This document shows positions 33,041 through 48,000 of a stretch of DNA of 64,000 bases, in pieces (position 1 is the stretch's first letter; every line of letters begins with the position of its first letter). The translations under genes and the position numbers were made by a program. The notes under the pieces are model-generated. The model was not told where the DNA came from, did no database searches, and worked only from the letters and a program-made list of their open reading frames with translations. The DNA lies in assembly GCA_963682025.1 (NCBI GenBank), contig OY821519.1:193947784-194011783 (forward strand), written 5' to 3'. Source of the stretch: Cordilura impudica. Lineage: Eukaryota; Arthropoda; Insecta; Diptera; Scathophagidae.

Positions 33041-36000
33041 ATGGTACCAAACGTAACTTTGAACAATGGCCGTCAAATTCCCATTTTGGGTTTAGGAACA
33101 TGGGGTGTAAGTAGAAAATACAATTAAAGCAAATTGGCTCAATCATGTTTGTAATATCCTTAAATCAATGTTCTTTTATTTAACAATATGTTTGTACATC
33201 GGTGTCAAATATTTTTGTTTTTCAAATGTTTTAATCATGATGTCTTTGTCGTTTTTCTACAATAAATATAATGTGTTACATACAAGGTTACTTAATAAAG
33301 GAAAACAAGTTACATTTGTATAAATTAAGGGGTTGCCCAACATATTTTAAATAAAATTATTATTTATTTAAAATTTGTCCATCAAAAATTAAAATAAATT
33401 TTTTTATTTTTGTTTTGTAATATTTTTGTTACAAAAAAAAAAAAAAAACAATACAAGTGATTAGTTAAGTTCACTTTAGTTCCGCAGCCCAGATTTTGTT
33501 TAAATTTACACGATCGTTAGAAATTATTGTGTCGGTCGGCCTATGTTCCCAAGATATGGGCCTTCAAAGTCTAGATATTGATTTTAGTATATTTGCGGAT
33601 GAAATTAATGTATACATAGATATACCAAAATCAATATCTGCATTTGACGGAATCGGAGGTCGGAAAAAACCAAAACAAAAATGGTGGACGTAAAGGAAAC
33701 TTACGGCCTTACTAAAATGTAACGTTTTGTAAGATAAGTTTGTCAGTTTTGAAAAATATTCTAATTTTTTAATTAGTTTTAACATTTTTTTTGAGTGGGA
33801 ATTGTTTTAAAGGATTTTATTTCGAAATATTAACCCTCTTTGTCTGTTTTGAGGCGGATTATTGTAATTGTATTTTCATCAATTTCCCGACTAGCTGGAG
33901 CTCTTTCAGCATTTACGTAAAGTGGTTGATCACACATTATTTATTAATTTTCTATATCATTTGATAATTATTTGTCGTGGCTTACATAAGGGTTGTTTAA
34001 AAAAAAAAAAATTAATCTAACTTGATTTTAATCTTTAATATCTTTGAATTGGTTTTGCTAAAATTATATTAATTTATATATAAAATTTAATAACTTTCCA
34101 TATTGCTATACCCTATGCCGATATGTGGTTATGGTATAATGATTTTGCTGATGTTTGTAGCTACCAAAAATATTTGACCTAGATCCGTCTTTTATTATAC
34201 CGATCGACTCTGAATCACTCAGCGATGTCCGCCCGTCCGTATGTCTGTCTGTGTGTCCATGTAAACCTTGAAATTAAAGTACAGGTCGAAAATATGAATA
34301 TATTTTGATGATATTTATATAAGCTTTTATCGGCCATAGCATGAACGTTTTTGAAATTGGTGAAAATCGGTGCATGTCCAGACCTAGTCCCCATGCAAAT
34401 GACCCCAATATGTAATCGATTTAAATTGCCATAAGATCCAGATTAACATATAGTCTCGGTCAGAATGGGTTCGTGTGTGTTTATTACTCCCATTAATCAG
34501 TAGCTGCTTCCCGATCTTCACTTAAATCTATCAGAAAAGAAAAATATTCCGCAGATTATTCTCAAATTTGGTATATATTCATATGTTTTTGCCAATATGG
34601 TCAGGATCCGTCCATTTTTCGACCTAGTCCCCATATAAATATAGCACCCAATATGAACTTTTTCATATTCAAAGGCAAACAAATTAATAATGTCACTCAA
34701 GTTTGGGTTATGTTTATTTTCTATATCCAATTAGTTGGGCCTAAGAGATAGGGTATATAAATGCATGGAGTAGGGAATCGTATAGTTGTCTAGACCGACT
34801 ATAATTTTCTTGTTTGATTTTGTATTCTTATAAGATTTAGTTCGTTTTGAAATTACGGTGAGATTCATGTCATTGTTTATTGTTCTTAATAAACGAGTAC
34901 ATTGTGAACCAACCTTTTTTAATAAGTTTCCGCTGGAATCTTTTTAATAATAATTCTAAAAAAACTTATTTTTATCTTGATTTTATTTATAAAAAATGAA
35001 TTGCATAATAATTTTCATAAATTCATACATACATATTTCTACACAGTTCAATCTAGATTTTAATTTGGATCATGTTTCTTATCGTTATATTGAATTTATA
35101 CAATAACAGTTAGTTGATAAACAAACGTCATTTTTGTACCCTTTCCCAATAAACATTTTTGTTTGCTATCAACTTGAGGTGCATTTGAGATCAAATACGT
35201 ATCTCAAATCTCCAACGTTAATTCTCAAATGCACCTCAATAGTCCGACTATAGTCTTCTCAACTTAAAAGGCACATTTTTTATATGTTGATTTTCTTAGT
35301 TATCAAATTAAGAAATTTGTGATTCTCAACTTGATAGCAAAGAAATTTCTCCAATCGGTATCAAATGGAAGGTACGGAATTGCCATATTAAAAAAATTAT
35401 ACCAATTTTAGAAATGAAAACAATGTACTTTTTTAATGTTTCAATTTAATTTCATTACATATTTAACATTATTATGTACATGTTAATATTTTTTAAAATT
35501 TAGAATTAAAAATAAATGAATTAATTTTTTTTATATTTTATGAATATTAATATTAAATATGTCATAAATAAGAATTTAAATTAAAAAAAATTCGACAAAA
35601 AGTAGAAATAATTAAAAATATATCAATTAATTATTTGTACTTTTTTTTTTTGGCATTTTTATACCCTATATCACCATGTGGTTTGGGTATAATGCCTTTG
35701 TGCTGCTATTTGTAACTACCAAAAATATTTGACCCAGACCCATCTTTTATTATACCGATCGACTCAGAATCACTTTCTGAGTCGATTTAGCGATGTCCGT
35801 CCGTCCGTTCGTCCGTCCGTCCGTCTGTGTGTCCATGTAAACCTTGTAATCAAACTACAGGTCGCAAATATGAATATATTTTGATGAAATTTGGTATATA
35901 AGCTTTTATCTGCTATTGAAATTGGTGAAAATCGGTCCATATTCGACCTAGTCCCCATACAAATGACCCCTATAAATTCAACATAAAGTGTCATAAAATC

Positions 36001-39000
36001 CAAACTATCACATAGATCTTAGTCAAATTGGGTTTTTATGTGTTTATTGTATCCATTAATCAGTAGTACAAAAACATCTCTATAGGACAATTCTTAGTCA
36101 TAGGCCCCATATAGAGCTGCTTCCCGATCTTCACTTAAATCTATCAAAAAACAAAAATATTGCACAGATTTATGTATATTTTTTCAAAATATAAGTGACT
36201 ACCAAGTATGGTCAGTATCGGTCCATTTTTCGACCTAGTCCCCATATAAATATAGCACCCGATATGAACTTTTTCATATCTGCAGCCAAAAAAATTAATA
36301 ACAATGGCACTCAAATTTGGTTTATGCTTATTTTCTATATCCAATTAGAGATAGGGTCTCTAAACCATGGTATAGGGTATCGTATAGTCGGTCTAGACCG
36401 ACTATAATTTCTCACTTGTTTAATTTAATTTATTATTTATGACCTACATATTTAAATAATATCTCAAACTTAACACAAATCGTATTCAAGTTGAAAAAAT
36501 GTTTGGTCTCGAGTGGAGAAAAGTGTTGGATATCAAATTGAGAGTTAAAATATTTCTCAAAGATTGGAAAAAATGTTAAGTCTCAACTTGATGTCAAGTT
36601 GAAAGCAAACAAAGAGAAAAATTGTTCAACTCAAGTTGAGAATTACATTGGACATCAATTTGAGAACTTAACTTTTCTCTGGGTTATTATATACAGTTTG
36701 TGCATTAATAATTTGCGAACTTTTTTAAAGCCTAGACTTTTTACCATACAAATATTTTATTCATATGTGAACTGTAAAATCAGCAGAACTTGTTATTAAA
36801 CGTTGTTATTAAACGTTTATTTTAGCGATGGAAACAGAAATAAGGCTCGTTTAGTAGTTAAATTTGGAAGGTAAAACATTAAACCCATTTTTTAAGTCGT
36901 GGGGGTAACAGCAAGTTTGTACCACGCACTGTGTAATATCAAAGAAACCTGACCGAAAACGCAGCGAAAGAACTTCTAGTTTGGTGAAAACTGTTAGCGA
37001 GTGAATTAGTAGAAATTGTGTAGTTGCAAGAAGAAAACTAGCCAGAATATGAGCCTGCCTTAGAACCACCCTGAAAAGTTAAAAAGAAGAATTTAAGGGG
37101 GCGGAAGCTTTTAAAATCGAAAAAAGTCGTATCTTCATTAAATTTTTTTTTAAAGATATGAATAATGTTGGATTATTTATTTCATATACACGTTATAGCA
37201 TAACATTTGAAGAATCTTTGAAAAGTTTCAATTAAAAATTTTAATAAGTCCGTAACAGCGAATCTCCGGAGGCGTTGTTGTTTTGCGGTGAACGTCATAA
37301 CTCGTTAACGGATCATGTGAAATAAAAAAAATCGAAATGCGTTTAAAAGTGACAAGTTTCCCGAGGTAGTGACAAAGAGTTTTTAATTTTTTTTGTTTTT
37401 TTGCAGCATTTGAAGTGAAAAATACGATTTTTGCTATAAAGTTTCAGGAATTTGTTGATAAAAAATGGGGAAGAAAATGGAAATAGAAATAGTGTGTAAA
37501 ATTTTAAAAGAATCGGTCAAGAAGATTTTGAGTTATGATGTTCACGGACTTCAAATATTTATTTGCGAGATAATCGATTTAAAGTTTTTTTAAAAACAGA
37601 TTTCTATACGATATACCGCATGAAGCCGTTCGCTGGAAACGCTGTATCTTCTTTAGTTTTGTTCCGATTTACTTGAAATTTTTATACAACTCTCTCGACA
37701 TGTTGTACATTCAGACAAAAATATGCAAAAAAGGTTTTAAGACCCAAATTTGACCTATGTAGATCTATATGATAATTTGGATCTTATGGCAATTTAGTCG
37801 ATTTCATAGGGGTAAATGGGGTCTGAGAACCGACTCACAAATTTGGTCCTATGGCCAACAAAAGCTTATATACCAAATTTCATTAAAATATGTTCATATT
37901 TTTGACCTGAAGTTTGAGTACAATATGTACATCGACACACAGACACAGTCGGACGGACAGACGGACGGACATCGATTAATCAGAATCTCTTTCAGAGTCA
38001 ATCAGTATAATAAAAGGTGGGTCTAGGTCATATATTTTTGTTAGATACAAACATCAGCACAAACTTTTTATACCCTGACCACACAGTCCACATCCATTAT
38101 TGGTTGGAGAGCCATATCCGCAAAGACAAGTTTCGTCTCCTTTTTTATTGATATAGATTTAAAAAACATGCGCAGCATTATTGAGACGTAGTATTATTGA
38201 CGACGTATTAAGCCGAGCTTATGTATTGAATATGCAGGAGGCTGAATGCCTTCATCTTTGTATTCTTTGGACTTTTGAGTGTGGTTATGAAGGACAAAAT
38301 AAAGCAGTTTGCTAAAAAAACGTGCCGTGCCGTCTATAGTCGGTATTCAGAATGTTTGAAGTGATGAAGAAAAGATCTGCGCTGAACCAACACTCTAGAA
38401 ACAGTTATATTTTCTTCGACAAATTAGGTGCGAGAGTTATTAGGACCCACACTAAATAGAGATTATGTATATAGGTTGTAATTTTGTTTGTGTCATCTTG
38501 ATGTAAAGCATTGGTACAGAAAAACCTGGTCGCTCAAATGTTATAATATCTATTCTCGAACCACAAATTATTGTTGCCATTGATACAAAACAAGGTCAAA
38601 ACTTTTGACATAATCTGTCGGTTAAATAAAAAAAAATATATTAGCTGCAAGATGTCGTCGGAACAAGAAAAAAAGAAATAATTTTGTGCAAAATACTCAA
38701 AAATCCAAACGCAAGGTATAGTGATGTGGCTCGGGATGTAAAAGTCATAATAAACAGTTAAGAGGGTAGTACGTCGATCCAAGGAACGATTATCAATTTG
38801 GAGAATACCCGGTTCCGGAAAAAAGTCGCCTAGTAATAAAAGTCTTGTGTCTATAAGGTAAAATAATATAATCTTAACACATACAAAGTGACGAAAGTCC
38901 AGATCCATCGGCCGATAAGCATAAGATAGCTCTCATTTTTTAAAAATATGGACAAAAAGGGATGAGAATTTCCCAAAAAGTATATGATTTGGCAGACAAT

Positions 39001-42000
39001 TTGCAGCTGCGACCTACGAGGCAATGAGGTGGTATAAAATGATCAATAAACTCAAAAACGTGTATCGAGAAGTGTTTTGAGGGGTCACTGAAGGAGCTTA
39101 TTCAACATCACAATGGTTTTGTGCTATTTTGGCTAGACTTAGCGACCAGCCATATTGTGCGCTGATGAAGGGAATCACAGAGTGGCCAAGATTTCCAGAA
39201 TTAGTGGCGAAGAGCATACTCCGATGTTGACAAGAATACTGTACAAAGGCTAATAAATGGTGTTAAGAACAAGATCCGAGCATTTTATTTATTCATTTAA
39301 AAGTTTACGTTTATATATTTTTTAACAAAAAAGAAAGGGGTCACAAATTAATACAAATTCGCGTTTTTGTTGTTTGTTGCTGGTTTTGTGCAACCTTTTG
39401 ATTTTTTCCATAATTATCTGCATCATTCAGATAATTGCTGGGGTCTAATGGTCGCACTCGTTATCGAAATTTTTTTATTTTCCAAAATAAAATGCTGAGA
39501 ATAATTTTACTCTGTCACAGTTAACGAATTATGGCCCCTAGTTAAGAACAAAAGTGAAACCAGGACTGACGTCTGTACGTCTTCTTTAAATAATGAACCG
39601 AAATATGGAATTTCAGTTGATTTTACTCGATATCGATTGCAGCGATTAGCCCCCAGGTTGTTTTATGATCTCGACCAATATTATTCAGAGTTTGGCGCTT
39701 GGAATACTTTTCATGCTGAAATGGAAGAATATTTTTCAATTTCTTCTTGTGTCAAGGTTTTACCCCGACCCATCTTTTTTTCAAATACAAAAAAAAATTT
39801 TTTTTTTTCTGTCACCGAAAAGTCAGCAGCAGCAATTGACTTGAAAACGCAAATTTAATTACTTCTAAGCACTTCACTTGTGACGCACCGTAAATTGTTC
39901 AAAAATGCGAAAATGTTATTAACCGTTTTATTTTTGTTTTTAATTTTTATTCCGATGTTTCCAGATAAGAATTTATTTTAAAAGACTTAATTTTCTGACG
40001 TCACTACTTTTTGTGTTTTTGGACACAAATAATATTACGCAAAATCATTGTTCATAGGGAAATACTTCCACACAGGCGATGAAAAACGATTATTTTTATA
40101 CCCTCCAAATATAATAATATTCATACGTACAATATTTTTTATATAAATAAGTAGAATTTAGTATAAAACAAGTAAGAAAATTATAGTCGTTCTAGACCGA
40201 CTATACGATACCCTATACCATGCGTTTAGAGACTATCTCTTAGTCCCAACTAATTGGATATAGAAAATAAGCATAAACCAAATTTGAGTGGCATTGTTAT
40301 TAATTTTTTTCCCTTTGAATATAGAAAAGGACTAGGACTAGGTCGAAAAATGGACCGATCCTGATACATACCAAATTTGAGAAAAATCTGTGCAATATTT
40401 TTGTTTTTTGATAGATTTAAGTGAAGATCGGAAGATTGGGGGCTATGACTAAGAATTGTCCTATAGGGATTATTTTGACCGAGATCTATTAATTTGACCG
40501 AGATCTATATGATAATTTGGATCATATGGCAATTTAAGTCGATTTCATAGGTGTCATTTGTATGGGGACTATGTCTGAACATGCACCAATTTTCGCCAAT
40601 TTCAATAGCGTACATGCTATGGCTGATAGAAGCTTACATATCAAATTGCATCAAAATATGTTCACATTTGCGACCTGTTTTGATTACAAGGATTACAAGG
40701 ACACACCGACTGACAGACGAACATCGCTAAATCGATTCAGAAAGTGATTATGAGTCGATCGGTATAAAGATGGGTTTAGGTTAAATATTTTTGGTAGTTA
40801 CAAACATCAGCACAAAGTCATTATACCCTGACCATATAGTGGTATAGGGTATAAAAAAAAAAACAAAAGAACACTGAAATATGAAGGAACTATTATTAAT
40901 AACGTAAAAAAAAAGGAAAAATTAAAATGAAAATTCCCTTCAAATACCGGAAATTTTTTTTTCGGCATAGGAATCCTAATTCCGATTTATTTTGAGCAAT
41001 AAATTAACTTTTTTATAGGCATAATATGTATCCAGCCCATCACCGCGTGGCATTTTAGCGACAACAAATACGTAATAATCGCCCTCAAAATTGATTTATT
41101 TTAGTTTTGATTTTTCTAAGCCTATAAATTACTATTTTTGGGGCTGTTTGTTGTTTATTAAGTAAACGTGTGCGTTAAGTAGGTACTGTAATCATAAATC
41201 ATAAAAATTAAATCAAAGTGACCTGTACTGATAACAAAAAATTTAAAATTACTACGGAATCTCGAACAAGAATTTTTGTTTGAACATAATAATTTTTTTA
41301 AAATTAAATGAAATTATCAACCAAATAAATACTCTTTATTATAGTAATAATGGCACATTTAAAGTAATTGTTATTACCAATACATAAATTATTATGTAGA
41401 CGTAAATGTCAAGTTTATAAAACAAATCTCTTATATAATCGGATATTTCGCTTTGTCATATAAATGACTAAGGTTTTTATTAACAGTTCTTATTAAATGA
41501 TAAGGATTTTGGTCACAACATACATATGTACATGTATATTATTAATATTTATTCAATGTTAAATGAAGAGTTTTTTTTTAGATGATAGAAATTATTATTT
41601 ATTCTACATTTAATTTATGTGAAACACTTTTGATTTGTGTATTTAAGCAATGAGCTCATTGACCTAAAAAATTATAAGAATGTGAGACCAACCACATGCT
41701 GTATTTTAATGGACTTTATTGGAAAAATGTATATTTGTCGTGTAATTGAACTTAATTATCTACTGTATTCAAAATCCCTTGGATACCAACAGCACCGTTT
41801 CCCAATGTGTTCTTACCGTGGAACCCTTTTTAGCATGTACCGAAAATAACATTTGTTTTGAAAAAAAAAAAAAAAACAATCATAATCAAAAATTTTTTTA
41901 TTTTCATACCCTCCACTCCAGTGTGCAGAGGGTATATATAAGTTTGTCATTCCGTTTGTAATAATTAGAAAAAAATTTTGGACCCCATAAAATATATATA

Positions 42001-45000
42001 TTTGTGATCCTTATAACAACCGGAGTTGATATAGCAATGCCCGTCTGTCCGTCTGTGGAAATCACGATGACAACATCCAACATCCTGAAAAGTTTGCTAT
42101 TTAAAATCGTCCAAATCGGTCGATTTGGGCCCGAGATTTGAATGAAGAACTAAAAAAAGTCTTGAAAAAATATAATTTTCTATGTTGTTCTTGTCACGAT
42201 CACGCCCTCAATAGGATAGCTAAGGTGATCATTTTTAGTGAGAATGATTCTCCAAATTCATGGGAAGATTTCTGTTTCAAAAATCATTAAAATCGGTGGA
42301 ACAGGTCCAGGGAAATCTCTGAAAAAATAAAAAAAAAAAAATAAAAAATATGATGTTTCTATACTGTTCTTGTTGTTATTCTAAATGTTATATTGTTGTC
42401 ATAGCTGGACTTGTTGTTTTCGTGGTCGTTGTGGTAATAATATAATAAAAACTAACCCTTTGTAAATTTTTTTTTATCAACTCTGGTAGAAAAATTTAAA
42501 AGTTTCCATTGTTTTGGCATTACTAGATCATTTCTGTCATTGCCACGAGCCTGCCTGCAAAGTTTCAGATCGATTGGGTCACGGGAAAGGGGTTAAAATC
42601 GATCCAAAATTTTTTCGACAAGCAGACACTACGAGTTAATATAAAGGGAGTAAAAATTCACCAGCATCTAAAGCAAATAATGCTAAAATACCTAGTTGTT
42701 AATAAAAAGAAAACAATGTAGATTTAGCAAAAAAAATATTTATGTATTAATTTATTTAAAGAGAAAAACACAAAAATAACGTTTGATGCTGTATTTTTTG
42801 AGTGTAATATTAACATATACATACATACACATATTAAATAATGCAAATAATATACATATATTCTATATATGTATATCCATAATAACTGCATGTTAGAAAT
42901 AAATCGGTATATTATTTTATTTACATAAAATTTTGCAATATTTTGTTGTGGGGAAAATACATTTCTTTTGCATTAACAGAGTGTCACTTCATTTTGCTCA
43001 GCGTGACTATGCCACAGTAGATGGCGCCACAATTTTTGTTCTAATTGGCTTTGCAATAGTTATTTCTATTTTAACATGAATGTCAATATTTTCAAATAGA
43101 TATTATACATTACATCAATTATAAATTAGAAAATATTAACTGAATTTCAGAAAATCATATCAAAACGTCGGGAATAATAATTTTAAATTTAGAAGACATC
43201 AATTGCATCTTTAATATACATATAAATTTTATTCGTTAAACAAAATTGAAATTCCAAAAAAAAACACCAAATATGTTTACATTTAAAAAATGTTTACATT
43301 AAAAAAAAAATATTGGCATTCAGGAGAAATTAATAGCTTTTCAGTAACTTCTTTTAACGATTGTCGAATCGTTAAAAAAGATAAGCAAAATTATCAGTAA
43401 AATTTTTAAACGATATTCGCTATTGTTAAAGTCAGCTGTTGTTGTTATCTAAACGACAACCATTTTTGTGTTTTTTATTCAATCGATAAAAACTTCAATT
43501 TTTAGGTTGAAATGTCGTCATACATAAATAAAGATCATAAAATAGTGAAAATATTTTGCTTTTATTAAAAAACTTTTTTATATAAATAAAAAAATTAAAT
43601 AGCATATTCAATTCATTATTTCATTTTCAAATAAAAAAACAGAAATATTAGTAAAAAAAAAAATAGAGATATTAAACATAAACATAAAATCATCCTGTCA
43701 AACACGAAGTAATTTGTTTTTTTGTATTCTTCGCTTATTTTAACAGAGATGCCACTCGTTTACAATTTAAATAAATAGAAAAATAGATTTGTCGACTGTC
43801 GTTAAGATGTGTGTACTTAGTGAATCACTTAATCTTCAGTGCAAACAACAATAGCTGTCGATATATATTGCGATTGTCGGATCGTTGAAATTCTGTCGGA
43901 TCGTTGAATTCGCACTACAGAAAACATTAATTTTTAGAAAACCTCAAATGATATTTAAGAATTGCGAACATAAAAATGTTACATAAATAAACGCAATTTG
44001 ATGAGGATGTTATTTATACATATATTATTTTTCACAATTTTTTTTTGGATGAATATTTGAAGTTTTTCAGAAAATAAAGATAAATTATTTTATTTAAAAT
44101 GTTTGGGACATTTGGTCTACACAACCATTACCTTTGCAATGGAGGTTAAGGCGAGATATTTAATTAGCAAAAACTAAATTAAACGAGAAGGTATGTCATA
44201 TAACCGGAAACGCATGCATATAGGAAACGCATGCATATTTTTCCAATATTTTGTTTACATTTATTATCAATACTAAACCGAGGTGGAGGGTATCAAAGAT
44301 TCGGCACAGCCGAATTTAACACTCTTACTTGTTTTTATTAGTTGCATCGCCGTTGTTGTTGCTTTTGGAAGTCTGAAGTTGTCAGCATTTCTGAGATGAT
44401 AGTTTATTTTGTTTTATATTGAGCGCATTAAGCATACTTTCTATAGGTGTATAAACGTTACATTTTAAAATTGATCTCATTGCTTTATTCTGTAATTTTT
44501 GAAGTCTTTCTATTTGTGTTATTGAGCAGCGTGTATATAAAATTATTGAAACAAATTCATGGTATTGTAAATATTTATAGCCGTTATTATAGATATTTTA
44601 TTACGTATTCTTTTAAAAAACCCGATTTTTTTTAAAATTTTTTTGTACATACATATTATTAATTTTAAATACCGATCAATTCATTGTTCATATTTATTTC
44701 TATTTTTTTGTTTTATTTTCATTTAATTTTAGTTTATTCATTTTTAACCATTTATTCACGTTATTAATATCATGCATCATGTTGTCCTGACAATGTTTAT
44801 CGGTGTATCCTTCTGTAAAGATCAGTGTGTCATCTGTATACAAAATTATTTCGCATTTTTCTAAAACATTCGGCATGTCGTTTATATATATGATAAACAA
44901 TAGTGCACCCAAAATTGAACCTTGTGGCACTCCATACTCATTATTGATATAGGTAGATTACACATTATTTACTTTCACCATTTGTTTTTGTTCTGATAGA

Positions 45001-48000
45001 TACGATTTAAACCATTTTAGCTCCTTTTCGTGTATTCCGTACATAAATAGTATTTTTTATTAAAATATCTCTATCAATTGTCTCGAAAGCTCTTTTAAAA
45101 TCTAAAAAGATTGCCATAATTTTCTTATTTTTCTCCACGTTTTTCCATCTATTAATAACACCATTGTTTCACATGAAATTTTTTTCTTAAGTCCTGATTG
45201 ATATTTGGAAAATATGTTATTTTCCTCTATGTAGTTTTCAAGTTGTTGTTTTACCACTTTTTCAATTATTTTTTCACAGGTTTTAAGCGTATTGATTGCC
45301 GAAACTCTTCGCATTTGGTTGTTTTTACAATTTTTATGATCCCAGTCTTTCAGAAAATGCTTTTTATAATATTTAAACTCTTTCTTTTAACTCATACTCT
45401 TTGTCTGTCTGTCTACCATGGGGCAACCCCATTCCCCCTCATCCAATTGATCTGAACCTTGGACCATACTCTTGTTGCGACTATAGATAAATTTTGGGGT
45501 AGTCACGGATAGTCACGCACAGCCACGGAGTGAATTAAAAACACCTTATATTGACATTTAAGAATAAGCACAAACAAATTAATACAAATTCGCGTTTTTG
45601 TTGTTGCTGGTTTTGTGCAACCTTTTGATTTTTTCCATAATTATTCGGATCATTCAGATAATTGCTGGGGTCTAATGGTCGCATTCGTTATCGAAATTTT
45701 TCGGTCGAAATTATTTTTTTATTTTCCAAAATAAAATACTGAGAATAATTTTACTCTGTCACAGTTAACGTATTAACGTTAAGAACAAAAGTGAAACCAG
45801 GACTGACGTCTGTACGTCTTCTTTAAATAATGAACCGAAATATGGAATTTCAGTTGATTTTACTCGATATCGAATGCAGCGATTAGCCCCCAGGTTGTTT
45901 TATGATCTCGACCAATATTATTCAGAGTTTGGCGGTTGGAATACTTTTCTTGCTGAAATGGAAGAATTTTTTCGAATTTCTTCTTGTGTCAAGGTTTTAC
46001 CCCGACTCATCTTTTTTTCAAATACAAAAAAATATTTTTTCTATCACCGAGAAGTCAACAGCAGCAATTACTAAAAACGCAATTTTAATTACTTCTAAGC
46101 ACTTCACTCGTGACGCACCGTAAATTGTTCAAAAATGCGAAAATGTTATTAACCGTTTTATTTTTTTTTAAATTTTTATTCCGATGTTTCCAGATAAGAA
46201 TCAATTTTAAAGACTTAATTTTCTAACGTCACAGCCACGGAGTGATTTAAAACCCATTTCTGATCGATATGAAACTTGGTCGATAGACTTGCTGTGAAAA
46301 AAGATTAACTTTGACATAGTCACGTACAGTCACGCATAGTCATGCACAGTCATGGAATGATATAAACCCGATTTCCCCTCATCCGATCGATTTGAAACTT
46401 TGTCCAAAGACTTGTTGTGGCCAAAGATTAATTTTAAGATTGTCGTACACAGTCACTCATAGTCACGCACTGTCACGGAGTTATTTAAACCTCACCAAAT
46501 ATTAACTTAAAGATAGTCACGCACAGTCAGGGAGTGGTTTAAACCCCATTTTCCCTCATCCAATCGATTTGAAACTTGGTCCATAGACTTGTTGTGACCA
46601 AATATTAACTTGAAGATAGTCACGCATAGTCACGGAGTGATTTAAACCCCATTTCCCCTCATCCAATTAATCTGAAACTTGGTCCATAGACTTGTTGTGA
46701 CCAAAGATTAATTTAAAAATAGTCACGCACAATCACGGAGAGATTTAAAACCCATTTCCCCTCATCCAATCGATCTGAAACTTGGTCGGTATACTTGTGA
46801 AAAACAGATTAACTTTGCCTATGTTACGCACAGTCACGCATAGTCACGGAGAGATTAAAACCCATTTCCCCTTATCCGATCGATTTGAAACTCAATGTGA
46901 TTCTTTTACGAGTATATTTAATGGCAATATAACCATAAAAAAAATTACAGTACAATGCATAACAATACATACACTCTGAAAGTCTTTTGGTGTAGCACTG
47001 CATATGGGACAAGCTTGACTTGAAGAAGTTCGTGTCAATAAGCGTTAAGCACAATTTAATGGAGATTTCGATAGTTCCTTTTCCGTCAAGCACTATAACT
47101 AAGGGTTCGAGAGCGTCAATCTGGTTTTTCAATCTGGTTTTTCAAAATCGTACAGACCGCGGCGCACAATTATTCCACAGAGGCAATCCACATGGCAACA
47201 TAATTCTCAAAGGAATAAGCGTGGTTGCAAAAAGCGATGCGTCATTACATTTTGATGTACTTGGTTCATTGAAAGTTTGCTTGAATTGGGACTGTCCAAT
47301 GCTGGTGTCGAAGCCATAAATTAGTATGAATTCGCATTTAACAAAATTGCTTTTTATACCCTATACCACTATGTGGTTTGGGTATAATGACTTTGTGCTG
47401 CTGTTTGTAACAACCAAAAATATTTGACCTACACCCATCTTTAATTATACCGATCGAATCAGAATCACTATCTGATTCGTTTTAACGATGTCCGTCCGTC
47501 CGTCCGTCTGTGTGTCCATGTAAAGCTTGTAATCAAACTGCAGGTCGCAAATATGAAATATTTTGACGAAATTTGGTATTTGATCTTTTATGGGCCATGG
47601 GATGAACGCTATTGAAGTTGGTGAGAATCGGTCCATGTTCAGACCTAGCCCCCATACAAATGACCCCTATGAAATCAACATATATTGCCATAAGATCCAA
47701 ATTATCATACAAATCTTAGTCAAATTGGGTTTGTATGTATATATTACATCCATTAATTAGTAGTCCAAAAATGATCCCTATTGGACAAGTCTAAGTCATA
47801 GGTCCCATATAGAGCTGCTTCCCGATCTTCACTTAAATCTATAAAAAAACAAAAATATTGCACTGATTCTTCTCAAATTTTGTTTGTATATATTTTTGCA
47901 AAATACAAGAGACTTTACCAAACATGGTCAGGATCGGTCAACTTTTGGGCCCAGTCCCCATATAGATATAGCATCCGATATGAACTTTTTCATATCTGCA

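Noticed and set aside
35770..36407. Short frames inside the hairpin-tail copies as conserved peptides
   Set aside because: Similar peptides recur (for example [12 protein letters not shown]) only because the element DNA is repeated; they occur on both strands and do not extend between copies.
43350..43920. MITE bounded by GATTGTCG-ATCGTT motifs
   Set aside because: The two motifs are in direct rather than clean inverted arrangement and no second copy exists in the window.
46782..47319. Plus-strand frames as a protein gene
   Set aside because: No homology recognised and they overlap minisatellite and an undefined repeat.
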